From: Flammeovirgaceae bacterium UBA7330
GTDB taxonomy: Bacteria; Bacteroidota; Bacteroidia; Cytophagales; Cyclobacteriaceae
Direction of reading: 5' to 3'
DNA: 64,000 nt
NCBI GenBank assembly: GCA_002471275.1
Contig: DKPQ01000023.1
Location: 248,001-312,000 of the forward strand
Part shown: one piece after another, positions 7,939 through 17,232 of the stretch
Layout: each line of letters starts with the position of its first letter
How positions within the stretch are numbered: the first letter of the stretch is position 1
The notes under the pieces: generated by a model
Databases searched by the model: none
Seen by the model: only the letters and a program-made list of their open reading frames with translations
What the model was told of the DNA's origin: nothing
Made by a program: the position numbers and the translations under genes

Positions 7939-8538
7939 GTGAAGAAGCTATTTTTATCTATTGCCTTAGCATTTTTTTGCCAAATTTCATTTGGTCAATC
8001 AAGTTACACCGTCGATCCATCCAGCAAAGTGACCGTGAAGGGTACTTCCACCTTGCATGACTGGACCAGTGAGACAAAAACCATACAGGGAACCTACGTT
8101 TTCAAATCAGAGGTGACAGCAAAGAAATTCCCCACCTCTGGAAGCATCGTAAATGATGTAAAACTGGTAATTCCGGTAACCAGTCTCTACAGTGAAAGAG
8201 GTGATGCAATGAACAACAAAACGCATAACGCTTTTCAGTATGAAGCCAACCCGGAGATTACATTCGTAGTAAAATCGGATGAATTGAAGGAAGTCACTAA
8301 AGAAGGCAAGTTTAAGCTGATCGTTAATGGCGATCTCACCATGGCAGGTCATACTGAATCCATCACAATGGAGATGGATGGTGAAAGATTGGCCAACAAT
8401 CAGTTGAAGTTTTTCACCTCAAAAAAGATCAATATGACTACTTATGAGATGGTTCCTCCGTCCGCAATGTTTGGTCAGATCAAAACCGGTGAAGAGGTGA
8501 CCATTGAATTTGACTTACTATTAAATAATACCAAATAA
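7939..8538 (+). CDS. YceI family periplasmic protein
   Basis: A 199-aa YceI-like lipocalin-fold protein, a family that binds isoprenoid-type lipids in the periplasm. The signal peptide covers about residues 1-20 (ending ISFGQ). The mature protein shows the family features: VDPSSKVTVKGTSTLHDW at the start, then MNNKTHNAFQYEANPEITF and VNGDLTMAGHT. The start is GTG; the only nearby ATG (7932) is out of frame. A well-formed promoter sits just upstream. The SUMF1-domain gene follows after 24 nt, so the two may be co-transcribed. Confidence 0.88.
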   Translation: MKKLFLSIALAFFCQISFGQSSYTVDPSSKVTVKGTSTLHDWTSETKTIQGTYVFKSEVTAKKFPTSGSIVNDVKLVIPVTSLYSERGDAMNNKTHNAFQYEANPEITFVVKSDELKEVTKEGKFKLIVNGDLTMAGHTESITMEMDGERLANNQLKFFTSKKINMTTYEMVPPSAMFGQIKTGEEVTIEFDLLLNNTK

Positions 8539-8562
8539 ACCCATTTAATAAAGAAATTTAAG

Positions 8563-9534
8563 ATGCGAAGCAGTTGGATAGTATACGTATGTTTTTTTCT
8601 GTCTTTTTCAGTTTTCGGACAGGAAGAGCCATTTAGTCAGGACATCCCAGGAAGCGACCAATCCATTGAGATGGTCCCTATTCAGGGTGGCACCTTCAAG
8701 ATGGGAAGCCCCGAAACTGAAGCCAAAAGAGATGACGATGAAGGACCACAGCGGTTGGTCAAGGTGGATGGATTCTGGATGGGTAAATATGAGATCACCT
8801 GGGGGCAGTTTGAAGCTTTCATGAAAAAACAGGACAAGAATGATCCTGCGGCAACTTCTGAAGATCAGGCTATTGCAGATGCTATTACACGGCCAAGCCC
8901 TCCATATGAAGATCCTTCATTTGGCATGGGTAAATATGGATACCCTGCTGGTAGCATGACTCATTTCTCTGCTTTAATGTTTTGTAAGTGGCTTTCACTC
9001 AAAACCGGGGAATTCTATCGATTGCCAACCGAAGCAGAATGGGAATATGCCTGTAGGGCAGGAAGTGAGACAGCATATTATTTTGGAAATGAAGTTGAGG
9101 AATTGGATAAGTATGGATGGAGCTATGAGAATGCCCAGTATGCTTATCATCCTGTAGGTAAACTGGAACCAAATGCATTTGGATTATATGACATGAGTGG
9201 AAATGTGGCCGAGTGGACTTTGGATTACTATCTTCCTGACTTCCTGTCTGTGATTGAAGGAGATCCTGTAGACAATCCATGGATCAAGCCCAGAGGATTG
9301 TATCCTAGAACTGTGAAAGGTGGCTCATATGATGATGATCCGGATCGCTTGAGATGTGCTTCACGGATTCCAACGGATCCTGAAAGATGGAAAGGAAGAG
9401 ACCCTCAGATACCCAAGAGTTTTTGGTGGAATACTGATTCACCCTTTGTCGGATTCAGGATTGTGAAACCCTTTGATCAGCCTACACCGGAAGAGCAGGC
9501 AGCTTTTTGGGCAATCAACCTCGATGAAAGCTAA
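8563..9534 (+). CDS. SUMF1/FGE-fold secreted protein lacking the catalytic cysteines
   Basis: A 323-aa protein with a signal peptide (about residues 1-19) and one FGE-sulfatase (SUMF1) domain from about residue 36. Domain landmarks are MVPIQGGTFKMGSP, GKYEITWGQFEAF, RLPTEAEWEYACRAG, YDMSGNVAEW, VKGGSYDDD and VGFRIV. True formylglycine-generating enzymes use a Cys pair just after the GGS segment. Here that stretch is GGSYDDDPDRLRCASR, with acidic residues where the pair should be and a lone Cys265 at a different position. It is therefore more likely a non-catalytic or carbohydrate-associated member than the maturase of the neighbouring sulfatases, which would have to be encoded elsewhere. Confidence 0.82.
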   Translation: MRSSWIVYVCFFLSFSVFGQEEPFSQDIPGSDQSIEMVPIQGGTFKMGSPETEAKRDDDEGPQRLVKVDGFWMGKYEITWGQFEAFMKKQDKNDPAATSEDQAIADAITRPSPPYEDPSFGMGKYGYPAGSMTHFSALMFCKWLSLKTGEFYRLPTEAEWEYACRAGSETAYYFGNEVEELDKYGWSYENAQYAYHPVGKLEPNAFGLYDMSGNVAEWTLDYYLPDFLSVIEGDPVDNPWIKPRGLYPRTVKGGSYDDDPDRLRCASRIPTDPERWKGRDPQIPKSFWWNTDSPFVGFRIVKPFDQPTPEEQAAFWAINLDES

Positions 9535-9628
9535 AAATTGCTAATTTTATAGAAACAAAATACTTCATGCGATGACCACCAACCTGGCCATTCCATGCGA
9601 ACAATCAAAAATTAAAATCAACATACAA

Positions 9629-10936
9629 ATGAAAGACAACAATGTAACCCGAAGACATTTTGTGAAAGGTTCTGCGGCAGTTGCCGGCGGGCTGATGGTG
9701 GGAGGTCTTCCCTTCCAGTCTGCAGCCAACAGTGCTGCCGGAGGAAAACTCAAAATCGCTCTTGTCGGATGTGGAGGTAGAGGAACAGGTGCCGCGGTCC
9801 AGGCCCTAAGCGTGAAAGAAAATGTGGAACTGGTAGCTATGGCCGAAGCCTTTAGAGACCGATTGGACACCAGCTATACCAATATCCTGGAAAAGGTTGA
9901 AGACAAGAAAAGAGTCAAAGTAAAAGAAAAGAACAAGTTTGTTGGTTTTGATGCATACAAAGAAGCCATCGATTTGGCCGATGTAGTTATTCTTACTACC
10001 CCTCCGGGTTTCCGACCTATTCATCTGGAATATGCGATCTCTAAAAACAAACATGTGTTTACTGAAAAACCATTAGCTACTGACGCTGCTGGTGTAAGAA
10101 AAGTATTAGAGCTTGTAGAGGTAGCTAATCAAAAGAACCTAAACGTTGTGGTTGGTCTGCAGAGGCATTATCAGAACTCATACCTTGAGCTTATGAAGCG
10201 AGTGCACGGTGGTGAGATAGGTGAGATCACTTCTGCGCAAGCTTACTGGAACAGTGGTGGTGTATGGGTAAGACCTCGTGAAGCCGGACAAACTGAGATG
10301 GAATATCAAATGCGTAACTGGTATTACTTCAATTGGTTGTGTGGTGATCACATCAATGAGCAGCACATTCACAACATTGACGTTATCAACTGGGCCAAGA
10401 ATGCTTACCCGGTAAAAGCACAGGGAATGGGCGGCCGAGAAGTCAGAAATGGTATCGACCACGGAGAGATCTTCGACCATCACTTTGTAGAATTCGAATA
10501 CGAAGATGGCACATTGCTCAACAGCCAATGCCGACACATCAAAAACACCTGGAACAAAGTAGGTGAAAGCCTGGCCGGTACCAAAGGACGTGCTGATGGA
10601 AACGGAACCATCTACGACCTGAAAGGAAAGATCATCTGGAAACACAGAAACCAGGATGATCCGAACCCTTACCAGGTTGAGCATGATAAATTGTTTGCTT
10701 CCATCGTAAGCGGTGGCCAGATCAACGACCTGGAAAATGGCGCAAAAAGCACTTTGACTGCGATCATGGGAAGGATGGCTACTTACTCAGGACAGGTAAT
10801 TACCTGGGATGAAGCACTCAACTCTACAGATGTGCTTGTACCGGAAAAATTCGGATGGGATGTGAATCCTCCTGTAATGCCTGATGCGAACGGAAAATAT
10901 CCGATTCCAACGCCAGGGGTTACTCAGGTGCTTTAA
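9629..10936 (+). CDS. Tat-exported Gfo/Idh/MocA family oxidoreductase
   Basis: A secreted NAD(P)-dependent sugar oxidoreductase-like protein, 435 aa from the chosen start. The ATG at 9629 places a Tat motif (TRRHFVKG) and hydrophobic stretch right at the N-terminus; an in-frame upstream ATG at 9572 would add 19 residues before it and is less likely. The Rossmann motif IALVGCGGRGTG and the family signature FTEKPLATD are present, followed by the C-terminal dimerisation domain with HIHNIDVINW. Members with Tat leaders are common in Bacteroidota and Planctomycetes polysaccharide regions. The substrate is unknown. It is preceded by yceI and SUMF1 genes on the same strand. Confidence 0.86.
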   Translation: MKDNNVTRRHFVKGSAAVAGGLMVGGLPFQSAANSAAGGKLKIALVGCGGRGTGAAVQALSVKENVELVAMAEAFRDRLDTSYTNILEKVEDKKRVKVKEKNKFVGFDAYKEAIDLADVVILTTPPGFRPIHLEYAISKNKHVFTEKPLATDAAGVRKVLELVEVANQKNLNVVVGLQRHYQNSYLELMKRVHGGEIGEITSAQAYWNSGGVWVRPREAGQTEMEYQMRNWYYFNWLCGDHINEQHIHNIDVINWAKNAYPVKAQGMGGREVRNGIDHGEIFDHHFVEFEYEDGTLLNSQCRHIKNTWNKVGESLAGTKGRADGNGTIYDLKGKIIWKHRNQDDPNPYQVEHDKLFASIVSGGQINDLENGAKSTLTAIMGRMATYSGQVITWDEALNSTDVLVPEKFGWDVNPPVMPDANGKYPIPTPGVTQVL

Positions 10937-10952
10937 GCAATCAAAATCTCTT

Positions 10953-10994
10953 TCGAAAACCGCAGGGTGATCAAAAATCGCTTTGCGGTTTTTT
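10953..10994 (+). terminator. Rho-independent terminator after the Gfo/Idh gene
   Basis: AAAACCGCA (from 10957) pairs with TGCGGTTTT and is followed by a run of seven T. The hairpin overlaps the last codons of the convergent apbE gene. Confidence 0.7.
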
Positions 10995-11975
10995 TGTGCC
11001 TATAGAAAATATTTCAGTTTCTTCCTCTGCCTTCTCAAAGATCATGACCTGACTACCATTTGGTATTCTATCATTTAAGTCCGACTGATAGGGGCCTGCA
11101 ACACTAAAAACAGATGCCAACACATCTGCAGTGGTACAATCTTTAGCAAAAACTGTAACAGCTCTCGAGGTTGTGATGCCATACCCTGTTGATGGATCAA
11201 TAATGTGCGAATAGGTCTTTCCATCGATCTGAAGGCTTCTGTAAAAGTCACCTGATGTAGCTACTGCCCGGTTGGATAGTATCAAAGTGGAATCTCTTCC
11301 AACATACGTTTGAATAGCGATCTCCCATCCCTCTTTGCCAGGTGGTGCCTCACCTACCCTTAGGTCTCCTGCGCCATCCACCAGGCATATCGGATATCCA
11401 TTTGCACTCAGGTGATCAAATATCCGATCCACAGCATATCCCTTGGCAATTCCCCCCAGGTCCAGTTGCATGTTTGGTTTTTTAAGGAGCACCCCCTTTT
11501 GTGGGTCCAATTGCACATATTCAAAACCCACAGCTGACATTGCTCTTTCAAAATATTGTTCACCAGGTAGCTTCCCTTGTCTTTTTGCCCTCCGCCATAG
11601 CTGGGTGATTGGACCAATGGTCACGTCGAAAATACCACCTGACCAGGAATACCAGTATTCACTCAGCTTCAAAATGTCTTTTAGGTCTTCACTCACCTTG
11701 ACATATTCACCAACTCCTGAGCTCCGGGATAATTGCATCAATTCGCTATTGGGCAGGTAATCACTCATGATAAGATTCAGTGAATCCAGACCCTGAAAGG
11801 AAGCTTGCACCAATGCTGATACCGTGGCAGAATCCTCTGCATAAACCACCACCCTAAACAAACTTCCCATGCTCGGATGCTCATATTCAAGCCTGACCAA
11901 ATCTCGTTTACTGTTTTCCATTGAACAGCTTCCAAGTATTATCAGTAAGCAGAAAAAAAGTAGGCTTCTATTCAT
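10971..11975 (-). CDS. apbE: ApbE-type FAD:protein FMN transferase lipoprotein
   Basis: It attaches FMN from FAD to a Thr of periplasmic or membrane flavoproteins such as NQR or RNF subunits. Family motifs are HPSMGSLFRV near the mature start, DLGGIAKGYAVD in the middle and the FAD-site SHIIDPSTGYG. A lipobox LGSC gives a lipid-anchored protein. The ATG at 11975 is preferred because it gives one compact signal (MNRSLLFFCLL); an in-frame ATG at 12002 would place an extra hydrophobic segment before an internal Arg. Its flavoprotein client is not in this window. Length (334 aa) is normal. Confidence 0.88.
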   Translation of the reverse strand: MNRSLLFFCLLIILGSCSMENSKRDLVRLEYEHPSMGSLFRVVVYAEDSATVSALVQASFQGLDSLNLIMSDYLPNSELMQLSRSSGVGEYVKVSEDLKDILKLSEYWYSWSGGIFDVTIGPITQLWRRAKRQGKLPGEQYFERAMSAVGFEYVQLDPQKGVLLKKPNMQLDLGGIAKGYAVDRIFDHLSANGYPICLVDGAGDLRVGEAPPGKEGWEIAIQTYVGRDSTLILSNRAVATSGDFYRSLQIDGKTYSHIIDPSTGYGITTSRAVTVFAKDCTTADVLASVFSVAGPYQSDLNDRIPNGSQVMIFEKAEEETEIFSIGTKKPQSDF

Positions 11976-12109
11976 GGTCAAGAGAAACAAAATCCGTTTC
12001 AACGGATTGGAACAGATACTATTATGCCCAGCATGTAATTCATGGATTAAGTATGTAAACGACCTGTACCATAGTCAATTATATAGGCACTTTACCTTTA
12101 TAATTTTAT

Positions 12110-12117
12110 TAAATTTG
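12110..12117 (+). promoter_or_regulatory. Possible -7 element upstream of haloperoxidase/PAP2 gene
   Basis: TAAATTTG matches TAnnTTTG and lies 38 nt before the ATG at 12156. I see no good TTG element at the right distance, so this is weak. Confidence 0.3.
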
Positions 12118-12155
12118 AAGATTCGAGGTTCAAAATTAATTGATTTCAAATCGGT

Positions 12156-13517
12156 ATGAGAAGGATCACCGAATTTAGCGCTTTCATCTTCATCATTGTT
12201 ATTTTTTCTAGCTGTCAGACACCACATAATCAGGAAGCATTGGATGACTATTTCCAATCGCAACTTAATATCTGGAACAAGAATTTAACCAATGTCATTA
12301 TCGATGATATTTTTACTCCGCCAGTAGCCAGCAGGATCTATGCTTATGCCAATATTGCAGCATATGAAGCATCAGTCATCGAATCTACGGATTATCTAAC
12401 ACTTGCAGGTCAGCTGAATGAGCTTAGCGCTGTGCCGGCTCCTACCGACGAAAACATTTACCACCCACTAGCCAGCATCATTGCATTTTCTAAAACCGGG
12501 AGAACGCTTGTCTTTGATAAAAAGGCCATGCAGGGGTATGAAGATAACTTTCTCAAGCAGGTAAGAGATTTGGGCATTTCGAACGAAGTATATGAAGCTT
12601 CTATAAAATATGGAAACCAGGTAGCTGACCATATTATCTCATGGGCCTCCAAAGATGGCTATAAAGACCGTGAAGCCCTGACCAGATATAACCTGCTCGA
12701 TGAGCCTGGGAAATGGAAGCCGACACCACCGGATTACATGCCAGCTATAGAGCCACATTGGAATACGATTCGTACCATGGTCCTTGACTCTGCACAGCAA
12801 TTTCCTCCCCCACCACCTACCAGTTTCGATACACTTGTTTCTTCTCAGTTTTTTAAGGAAGCAAAAGAAGTTTATGATGCAGTAAAGAACGCTACGGATG
12901 AACACCTGGAAATCGCCAAGTTTTGGGATTGTAATCCCAACATTTCATTCACCAAAGGACATGTAATGTTCTACACCCAGAAAATTTCTCCGGGTGGTCA
13001 TTGGATTTCCATTGCGTCCATTGCAACAGAAAAAGAGGAATTGCCATTTATGGACCGAAGCGCTGTTTTTGCACTCACAGCCATCTGTCTGTATGATGCT
13101 TTTATCAGTTGCTGGGATGAAAAATTCAGAAGCAGCCTGATAAGACCGGAAACATACATCAACAAATACCTTGACAAAGAATGGAGACCACTCCTGCAAA
13201 CTCCTGCCTTTCCGGAATACACCTCCGGACACTCTGTCATTTCAAGAGCTGCCGCCGAATCACTCACTTATATCCTTGGTGACAACTTTGCCTTTTTGGA
13301 TAGTACCGAAGTAGAATTCGGACTCCCTATCCGGGAATTTGATTCCTTTTATGATGCATCAGATGAAGCAGCGATCAGTAGGATGTATGGAGGGATTCAC
13401 TATTTGCCCGCATGTGTCAACGGAGTAGAGCAAGGGAAAAATGTAGCAGAATTTATTCTTAAGAATATCCAATTGAAGAAAGAAGCCATTTCTGAATTGA
13501 AAAATCAGATGCAATAA
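12156..13517 (+). CDS. Vanadium-haloperoxidase-like PAP2 superfamily lipoprotein
   Basis: A 453-aa lipoprotein (lipobox ending FSSC) of the PAP2/vanadium haloperoxidase superfamily. All three vanadate/phosphate-binding motifs are present: K323-x6-R330-P331, TSGH359 in the second motif and S408-R409-x5-H415 in the third. These residues fit either a vanadium-dependent haloperoxidase or an acid phosphatase, and sequence alone does not decide. The length and all-helical character before the motifs resemble bacterial haloperoxidase-like proteins of marine Bacteroidota. It is monocistronic, running divergently from apbE and convergently with the aldolase-dehydrogenase gene. Confidence 0.85.
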   Translation: MRRITEFSAFIFIIVIFSSCQTPHNQEALDDYFQSQLNIWNKNLTNVIIDDIFTPPVASRIYAYANIAAYEASVIESTDYLTLAGQLNELSAVPAPTDENIYHPLASIIAFSKTGRTLVFDKKAMQGYEDNFLKQVRDLGISNEVYEASIKYGNQVADHIISWASKDGYKDREALTRYNLLDEPGKWKPTPPDYMPAIEPHWNTIRTMVLDSAQQFPPPPPTSFDTLVSSQFFKEAKEVYDAVKNATDEHLEIAKFWDCNPNISFTKGHVMFYTQKISPGGHWISIASIATEKEELPFMDRSAVFALTAICLYDAFISCWDEKFRSSLIRPETYINKYLDKEWRPLLQTPAFPEYTSGHSVISRAAAESLTYILGDNFAFLDSTEVEFGLPIREFDSFYDASDEAAISRMYGGIHYLPACVNGVEQGKNVAEFILKNIQLKKEAISELKNQMQ

Positions 13518-13685
13518 ACCCCTACCTACTTGGAGACTAGACTGTCACAAAACGGGGATGATAATGAGATTGAATAACACTTTCAAGACTCGTTCAGTTC
13601 TCAAGTTGCAGAAACCCTGCGTCTACTGGGTAGTTACCTCAGAAAATGCTAGAAACCCCTTCACACTACTCTCCTTCCTTGAAAT

Positions 13686-13713
13686 ATAAAAAAAGCCCGT
13701 CAATCTGACGGGC
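13686..13713 (-). terminator. Rho-independent terminator of the aldolase-dehydrogenase gene
   Basis: On the minus strand GCCCGTCAGATTGACGGGC (13713-13695) is followed by seven T. It lies about 30 nt past the stop codon. Confidence 0.85.
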
Positions 13714-13744
13714 TTAGAATTTAAATTAGCTTCTGAAACTTCTG

Positions 13745-15835
13745 TTATCTCACAAACGCTGCAGCTACTCCGCCATCCACATTCAAAATATTTCCCGTCG
13801 ATTTGGAGAGCATTCCACTCACAAATACAAACACTCCATTGGCAATGTCTTCTACCAACAGTTCTTCATTTAAGAGTGTGCGCTTGGCATAGTATGCCGG
13901 TAGTTCATCTACAGTAATGCCATAAGCCTTAGCTCTTCCTGCTGCCCATCCTGACTGCCAGATATTGCTATTTCTGATCACCGCATCCGGATTCACCATG
14001 TTCACCCTGATTTTATCAGGACCTAATTCTGCAGCCAGCAACCTACTCATATGTGCCTGAGCAGCTTTGGCAGTACCGTAAGCCACGTTGTTTGGTCCTG
14101 ACACCAAAGCATTTTTACTGACAATATTGACAATATCACCACCAAGCCCCTGAGCCTTCAAGATTTTTGCAGCTTCCTTACTCATCAGGAATTGTCCCTT
14201 TACGAGGATGTCATTCAGCTTGTCCCAGTCCTCCTCAGTATGATCCAATAAAGGTTTTGACAAAGCCAGACCCGCGGAATTCACCAGGATATCGATCCCA
14301 CCAAAGGCCAGGTTGCATTGCTTGAATGCCTCACTGATTGACTTAGAGTCAATTACATTAAGTGTTGTAAAGAATGCCTGATCAGAAGAATATTCGGTTT
14401 TAATCTCGTCTAAAAGATCCTGACGGATGTCGCTGAAGATTACAGCGGCCCCTTCTGCTATAAGCTTATCCCCGATGGCTTTACCAATTCCTCCTCCGGA
14501 GCCCGTAACCAACACTACCTTTCTGGACAATGGCTTTTCTTTCGGCATTCGCTGAAGCTTAGCTTCCTCCAGCAACCAATATTCAATGTCAAAGGCTTCC
14601 TGCAATGGCAATGACACATAGCTTGATATCGCTTCGGCCCCCTTCATCACATTGATGGCATTGATGTAAAATTCTGCGGCTACTCTGGCTGTTTGCTTAT
14701 TCTTGGCATAAGTAAACATCCCTACACCAGGCCAAAGTATTACCACAGGATTTGGATCCCTCATGGCAGGACTGTTTGACCTTTTGTGTGTCTCGTAATA
14801 GTTTTTATAATCCTCACGATAATCTGCAAAAGCCTTTTCCAGCTGATCTTTGATCTTCTGACTATCGCTCAGATCCTGATCCGCCGGTAGATCCAGAACC
14901 AACGGCTTAATTTTTGTTCTCAGGAAATGATCCGGGCAGCTTGTACCCAATGGCGCTAGCTTATCCAGATCCTTGCTATTGATAAATTCAAGTACCCGGC
15001 TGTCATCGGTAAAATGACCAACCATGCGCGAATGGCTACTTGCCAGTCCACGCAGGATGGGTGATAAAGCGGCAGCCTGATCCTTTCTCTTGTCATCTTG
15101 CTGGCTTTTAAGCTTTTCACCTCCAAAAACAGGTCGTGATTTACCATAGTGTTTATCCAGATACACCGCGGCTTTGTTGATCACGTCTAAAGTGTTTTTA
15201 TAACACTCTTCAGCCGTATCACCCCAGGTGAACAGTCCGTGTCCTCCTAATACAATACCTCTGATTCCCGGGTTTTCATCCAGTGATTTCTTTAGTTGGA
15301 GGCCAAGATCAAATCCCGGACGCTGCCAGGGCACCCATGAAAGTTCCCCGTTAAACAATTCCTGAGTGATCTTTTCCCCATCTTTTGATGCCGCGATGGC
15401 AATCAGAGAATCGGCATGGACATGATCCACATGCTTGAACGGAAGAAATGCATGCAATGGAGTATCAATAGAAGGAGCCCTTGAATCCAAATCATAAATG
15501 CAATGATTGAAAAGCGCTACCATTTCATCCTCATGCTCCAGACCGCGATAAATATTTTTTAGATTAAGTAACCGATCCATATAAAGACCAGCTAAACCAT
15601 CTCTTTTAAGCGTTCCAATATCTCCTCCGGAACCCTTAACCCACATGATTTCAGTTTCTTCACCAGTCAACGGATCTTTTTCGATCGTCTTACAGGATGT
15701 ATTTCCACCACCGTAGTTCGTCACTCTGAGGTCTGAACCTAACAAATTGGACCGGTATATCAGTAGATCTACCTGATCTCCATTGAAAGACTGCTCTTTT
15801 TCTTTGTTCCAGATGTTGGGGATTTCTATGCTCAT
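13745..15835 (-). CDS. Bifunctional rhamnulose-1-phosphate aldolase / lactaldehyde dehydrogenase (RhaEW-type)
   Basis: A 696-aa fusion. Residues ~1-430 are a class II aldolase/fuculose-phosphate aldolase domain with the zinc-site region HVDHVHADS and GIVLGGHGLFTWG. Residues ~440-696 are a short-chain dehydrogenase with TGSGGGIGKA, the NSAG segment and the catalytic YGTAKAA. The family cleaves L-rhamnulose 1-phosphate to dihydroxyacetone phosphate and L-lactaldehyde and then oxidises the aldehyde. It is cytoplasmic. No rhamnose isomerase, kinase or transporter lies nearby, so it is an orphan member of that pathway here. It suggests that the polysaccharide handled by the surrounding secreted enzymes contains rhamnose or another deoxy sugar. 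Confidence 0.9.
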   Translation of the reverse strand: MSIEIPNIWNKEKEQSFNGDQVDLLIYRSNLLGSDLRVTNYGGGNTSCKTIEKDPLTGEETEIMWVKGSGGDIGTLKRDGLAGLYMDRLLNLKNIYRGLEHEDEMVALFNHCIYDLDSRAPSIDTPLHAFLPFKHVDHVHADSLIAIAASKDGEKITQELFNGELSWVPWQRPGFDLGLQLKKSLDENPGIRGIVLGGHGLFTWGDTAEECYKNTLDVINKAAVYLDKHYGKSRPVFGGEKLKSQQDDKRKDQAAALSPILRGLASSHSRMVGHFTDDSRVLEFINSKDLDKLAPLGTSCPDHFLRTKIKPLVLDLPADQDLSDSQKIKDQLEKAFADYREDYKNYYETHKRSNSPAMRDPNPVVILWPGVGMFTYAKNKQTARVAAEFYINAINVMKGAEAISSYVSLPLQEAFDIEYWLLEEAKLQRMPKEKPLSRKVVLVTGSGGGIGKAIGDKLIAEGAAVIFSDIRQDLLDEIKTEYSSDQAFFTTLNVIDSKSISEAFKQCNLAFGGIDILVNSAGLALSKPLLDHTEEDWDKLNDILVKGQFLMSKEAAKILKAQGLGGDIVNIVSKNALVSGPNNVAYGTAKAAQAHMSRLLAAELGPDKIRVNMVNPDAVIRNSNIWQSGWAAGRAKAYGITVDELPAYYAKRTLLNEELLVEDIANGVFVFVSGMLSKSTGNILNVDGGVAAAFVR

Positions 15836-15974
15836 TGAATTGCTTTATTATTTAGTGCAAATTAAGCCATGAACTACCACCCAGCCTTCCTGTACCGTCA
15901 CGAAATTGCTAATGTTTTATTAAAACGCTCAGCAAAGCATATAAGACAGTTGGTTACTGTCTATTATTTAATAG

Positions 15975-17228
15975 TCATTTCGTATCTGAAACAGCCAAAG
16001 GAATGTGGACATTGAATGTGCTGCCATCATTTTTTTGATTTGGATTCTCAATGGCACAAGCAGCATACATTACCTGTGGCACTCCTTTGTCATCCAACAA
16101 CAACTGAGGACGCTCCAGCCTGCTTAAACCGATTGCTGAACCATCTTGCAGGTACAATTCACGCTTCATAAATAAAGGATTCTTTGGAAGCTTCCAGTGA
16201 ATACCATCACCTGATGATAACAATGCCAGTGTATTCTTATGCCCTGTCAATTGACCTGAAAAGTCTTTGACAACCGCCAAAAAGCAATCCCATTTTTTAG
16301 CATACCAGACGTATGGATCTTCAGTACTTGCCAAAGTACCATCTGGCATCCGCACATCAAAAATAAACTGATCCAATGGTTTGAAAGGGCCTGTAGGATA
16401 GTCACCTATAGCAACTCCGTGAACCCCTTTCCAACCGGGCTCGTATAAATTGCCTTTGAAAAACAACATGTATTTGTTGGTTTTAGGGTTATAATCCACA
16501 GAAGGATTCACAACAATGATATTGTCCGGCTTGGCTTCAGTCCCCTCTGGTGAACCATTGAGGATATTGTCAGGCTTGACCCTGGTCCTAGGTGACAGTA
16601 AAGGTTCTTTAGCTCTCTTAAAATGACCATTGAGGAGCTCATCAAAATTTTTAAACTGTAGCACGCCTATTTGCTGGGATTGCTGAGACCTGGATCTTTT
16701 ATTGAGAGAACTGGCTCGTGGGTCATCAGTTTGTGGGCCCGGGTCTCTCGTCCCAATATAATAGAGGTAGTAGGTATCCCCGAATTTTTTCAGGTGCGGG
16801 TTATGCACACTTTGGGCATCCCAGGCTGATGTATCACCATCATAGCGTGCACCCTTCAGGATTATTTTTTGAAACTTAAATTCCCTGTCTGGATAATCTG
16901 AAACTGCATACCCGATTTTCGATTCTAAAACCCAGCTGTTGACAAAATTTTCCGTTCCGGGTCCGCTTTCCCACAAAGAAAAGATCATGTGGTACTTGCC
17001 ATCGTCCCCTTTTACCACACTTCCTCCCCATACAAAATAGTCACGGATTTGCAGGACGGAAGACCCTGAGGGTATTGCCGGAAACTCTTTGTTTAGAGTG
17101 ATATTGACAGTTCCAGGCTCAACTTGTATGTCCTGTGCTGATAAATCAAGACACCAGGTGACTATGAAAAAATATATCCAGATTCTGATATTCCGGCTTA
17201 AGAATCTTGTCTTGTCTATGTTGTTCAT
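15975..17228 (-). CDS. Secreted beta-propeller glycoside hydrolase-like protein
   Basis: About 417 aa from the chosen ATG at 17228, with a signal peptide (hydrophobic segment ending LDLSAQ). The upstream in-frame ATG at 17249 would overlap the sulfatase gene by 17 nt. Repeated strand signatures typical of five-bladed propeller glycosidases are visible: YFVWGGSVVKGDDGKYHMIF, HNPHLKKFGDTYYLYYIG, NPSVDYNPKTNKYMLFFKG, STEDPYVWYAKKWDCFLAVV. The likely relatives are GH43/GH117-like families; which one, and the linkage cut, I cannot say. It follows the second sulfatase almost without a gap, so they probably act on the same sulfated glycan. Confidence 0.75.
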   Translation of the reverse strand: MNNIDKTRFLSRNIRIWIYFFIVTWCLDLSAQDIQVEPGTVNITLNKEFPAIPSGSSVLQIRDYFVWGGSVVKGDDGKYHMIFSLWESGPGTENFVNSWVLESKIGYAVSDYPDREFKFQKIILKGARYDGDTSAWDAQSVHNPHLKKFGDTYYLYYIGTRDPGPQTDDPRASSLNKRSRSQQSQQIGVLQFKNFDELLNGHFKRAKEPLLSPRTRVKPDNILNGSPEGTEAKPDNIIVVNPSVDYNPKTNKYMLFFKGNLYEPGWKGVHGVAIGDYPTGPFKPLDQFIFDVRMPDGTLASTEDPYVWYAKKWDCFLAVVKDFSGQLTGHKNTLALLSSGDGIHWKLPKNPLFMKRELYLQDGSAIGLSRLERPQLLLDDKGVPQVMYAACAIENPNQKNDGSTFNVHIPLAVSDTK

Positions 17229-17232
17229 GTGT

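Noticed and set aside
8563..9534. Calling this gene the formylglycine-generating enzyme of the sulfatases
   Set aside because: The fold is right but the catalytic Cys pair is absent, so the name would mislead.
10178..10684. 168-codon minus-strand open frame
   Set aside because: Antisense shadow of the Gfo/Idh/MocA gene; no recognisable protein features.
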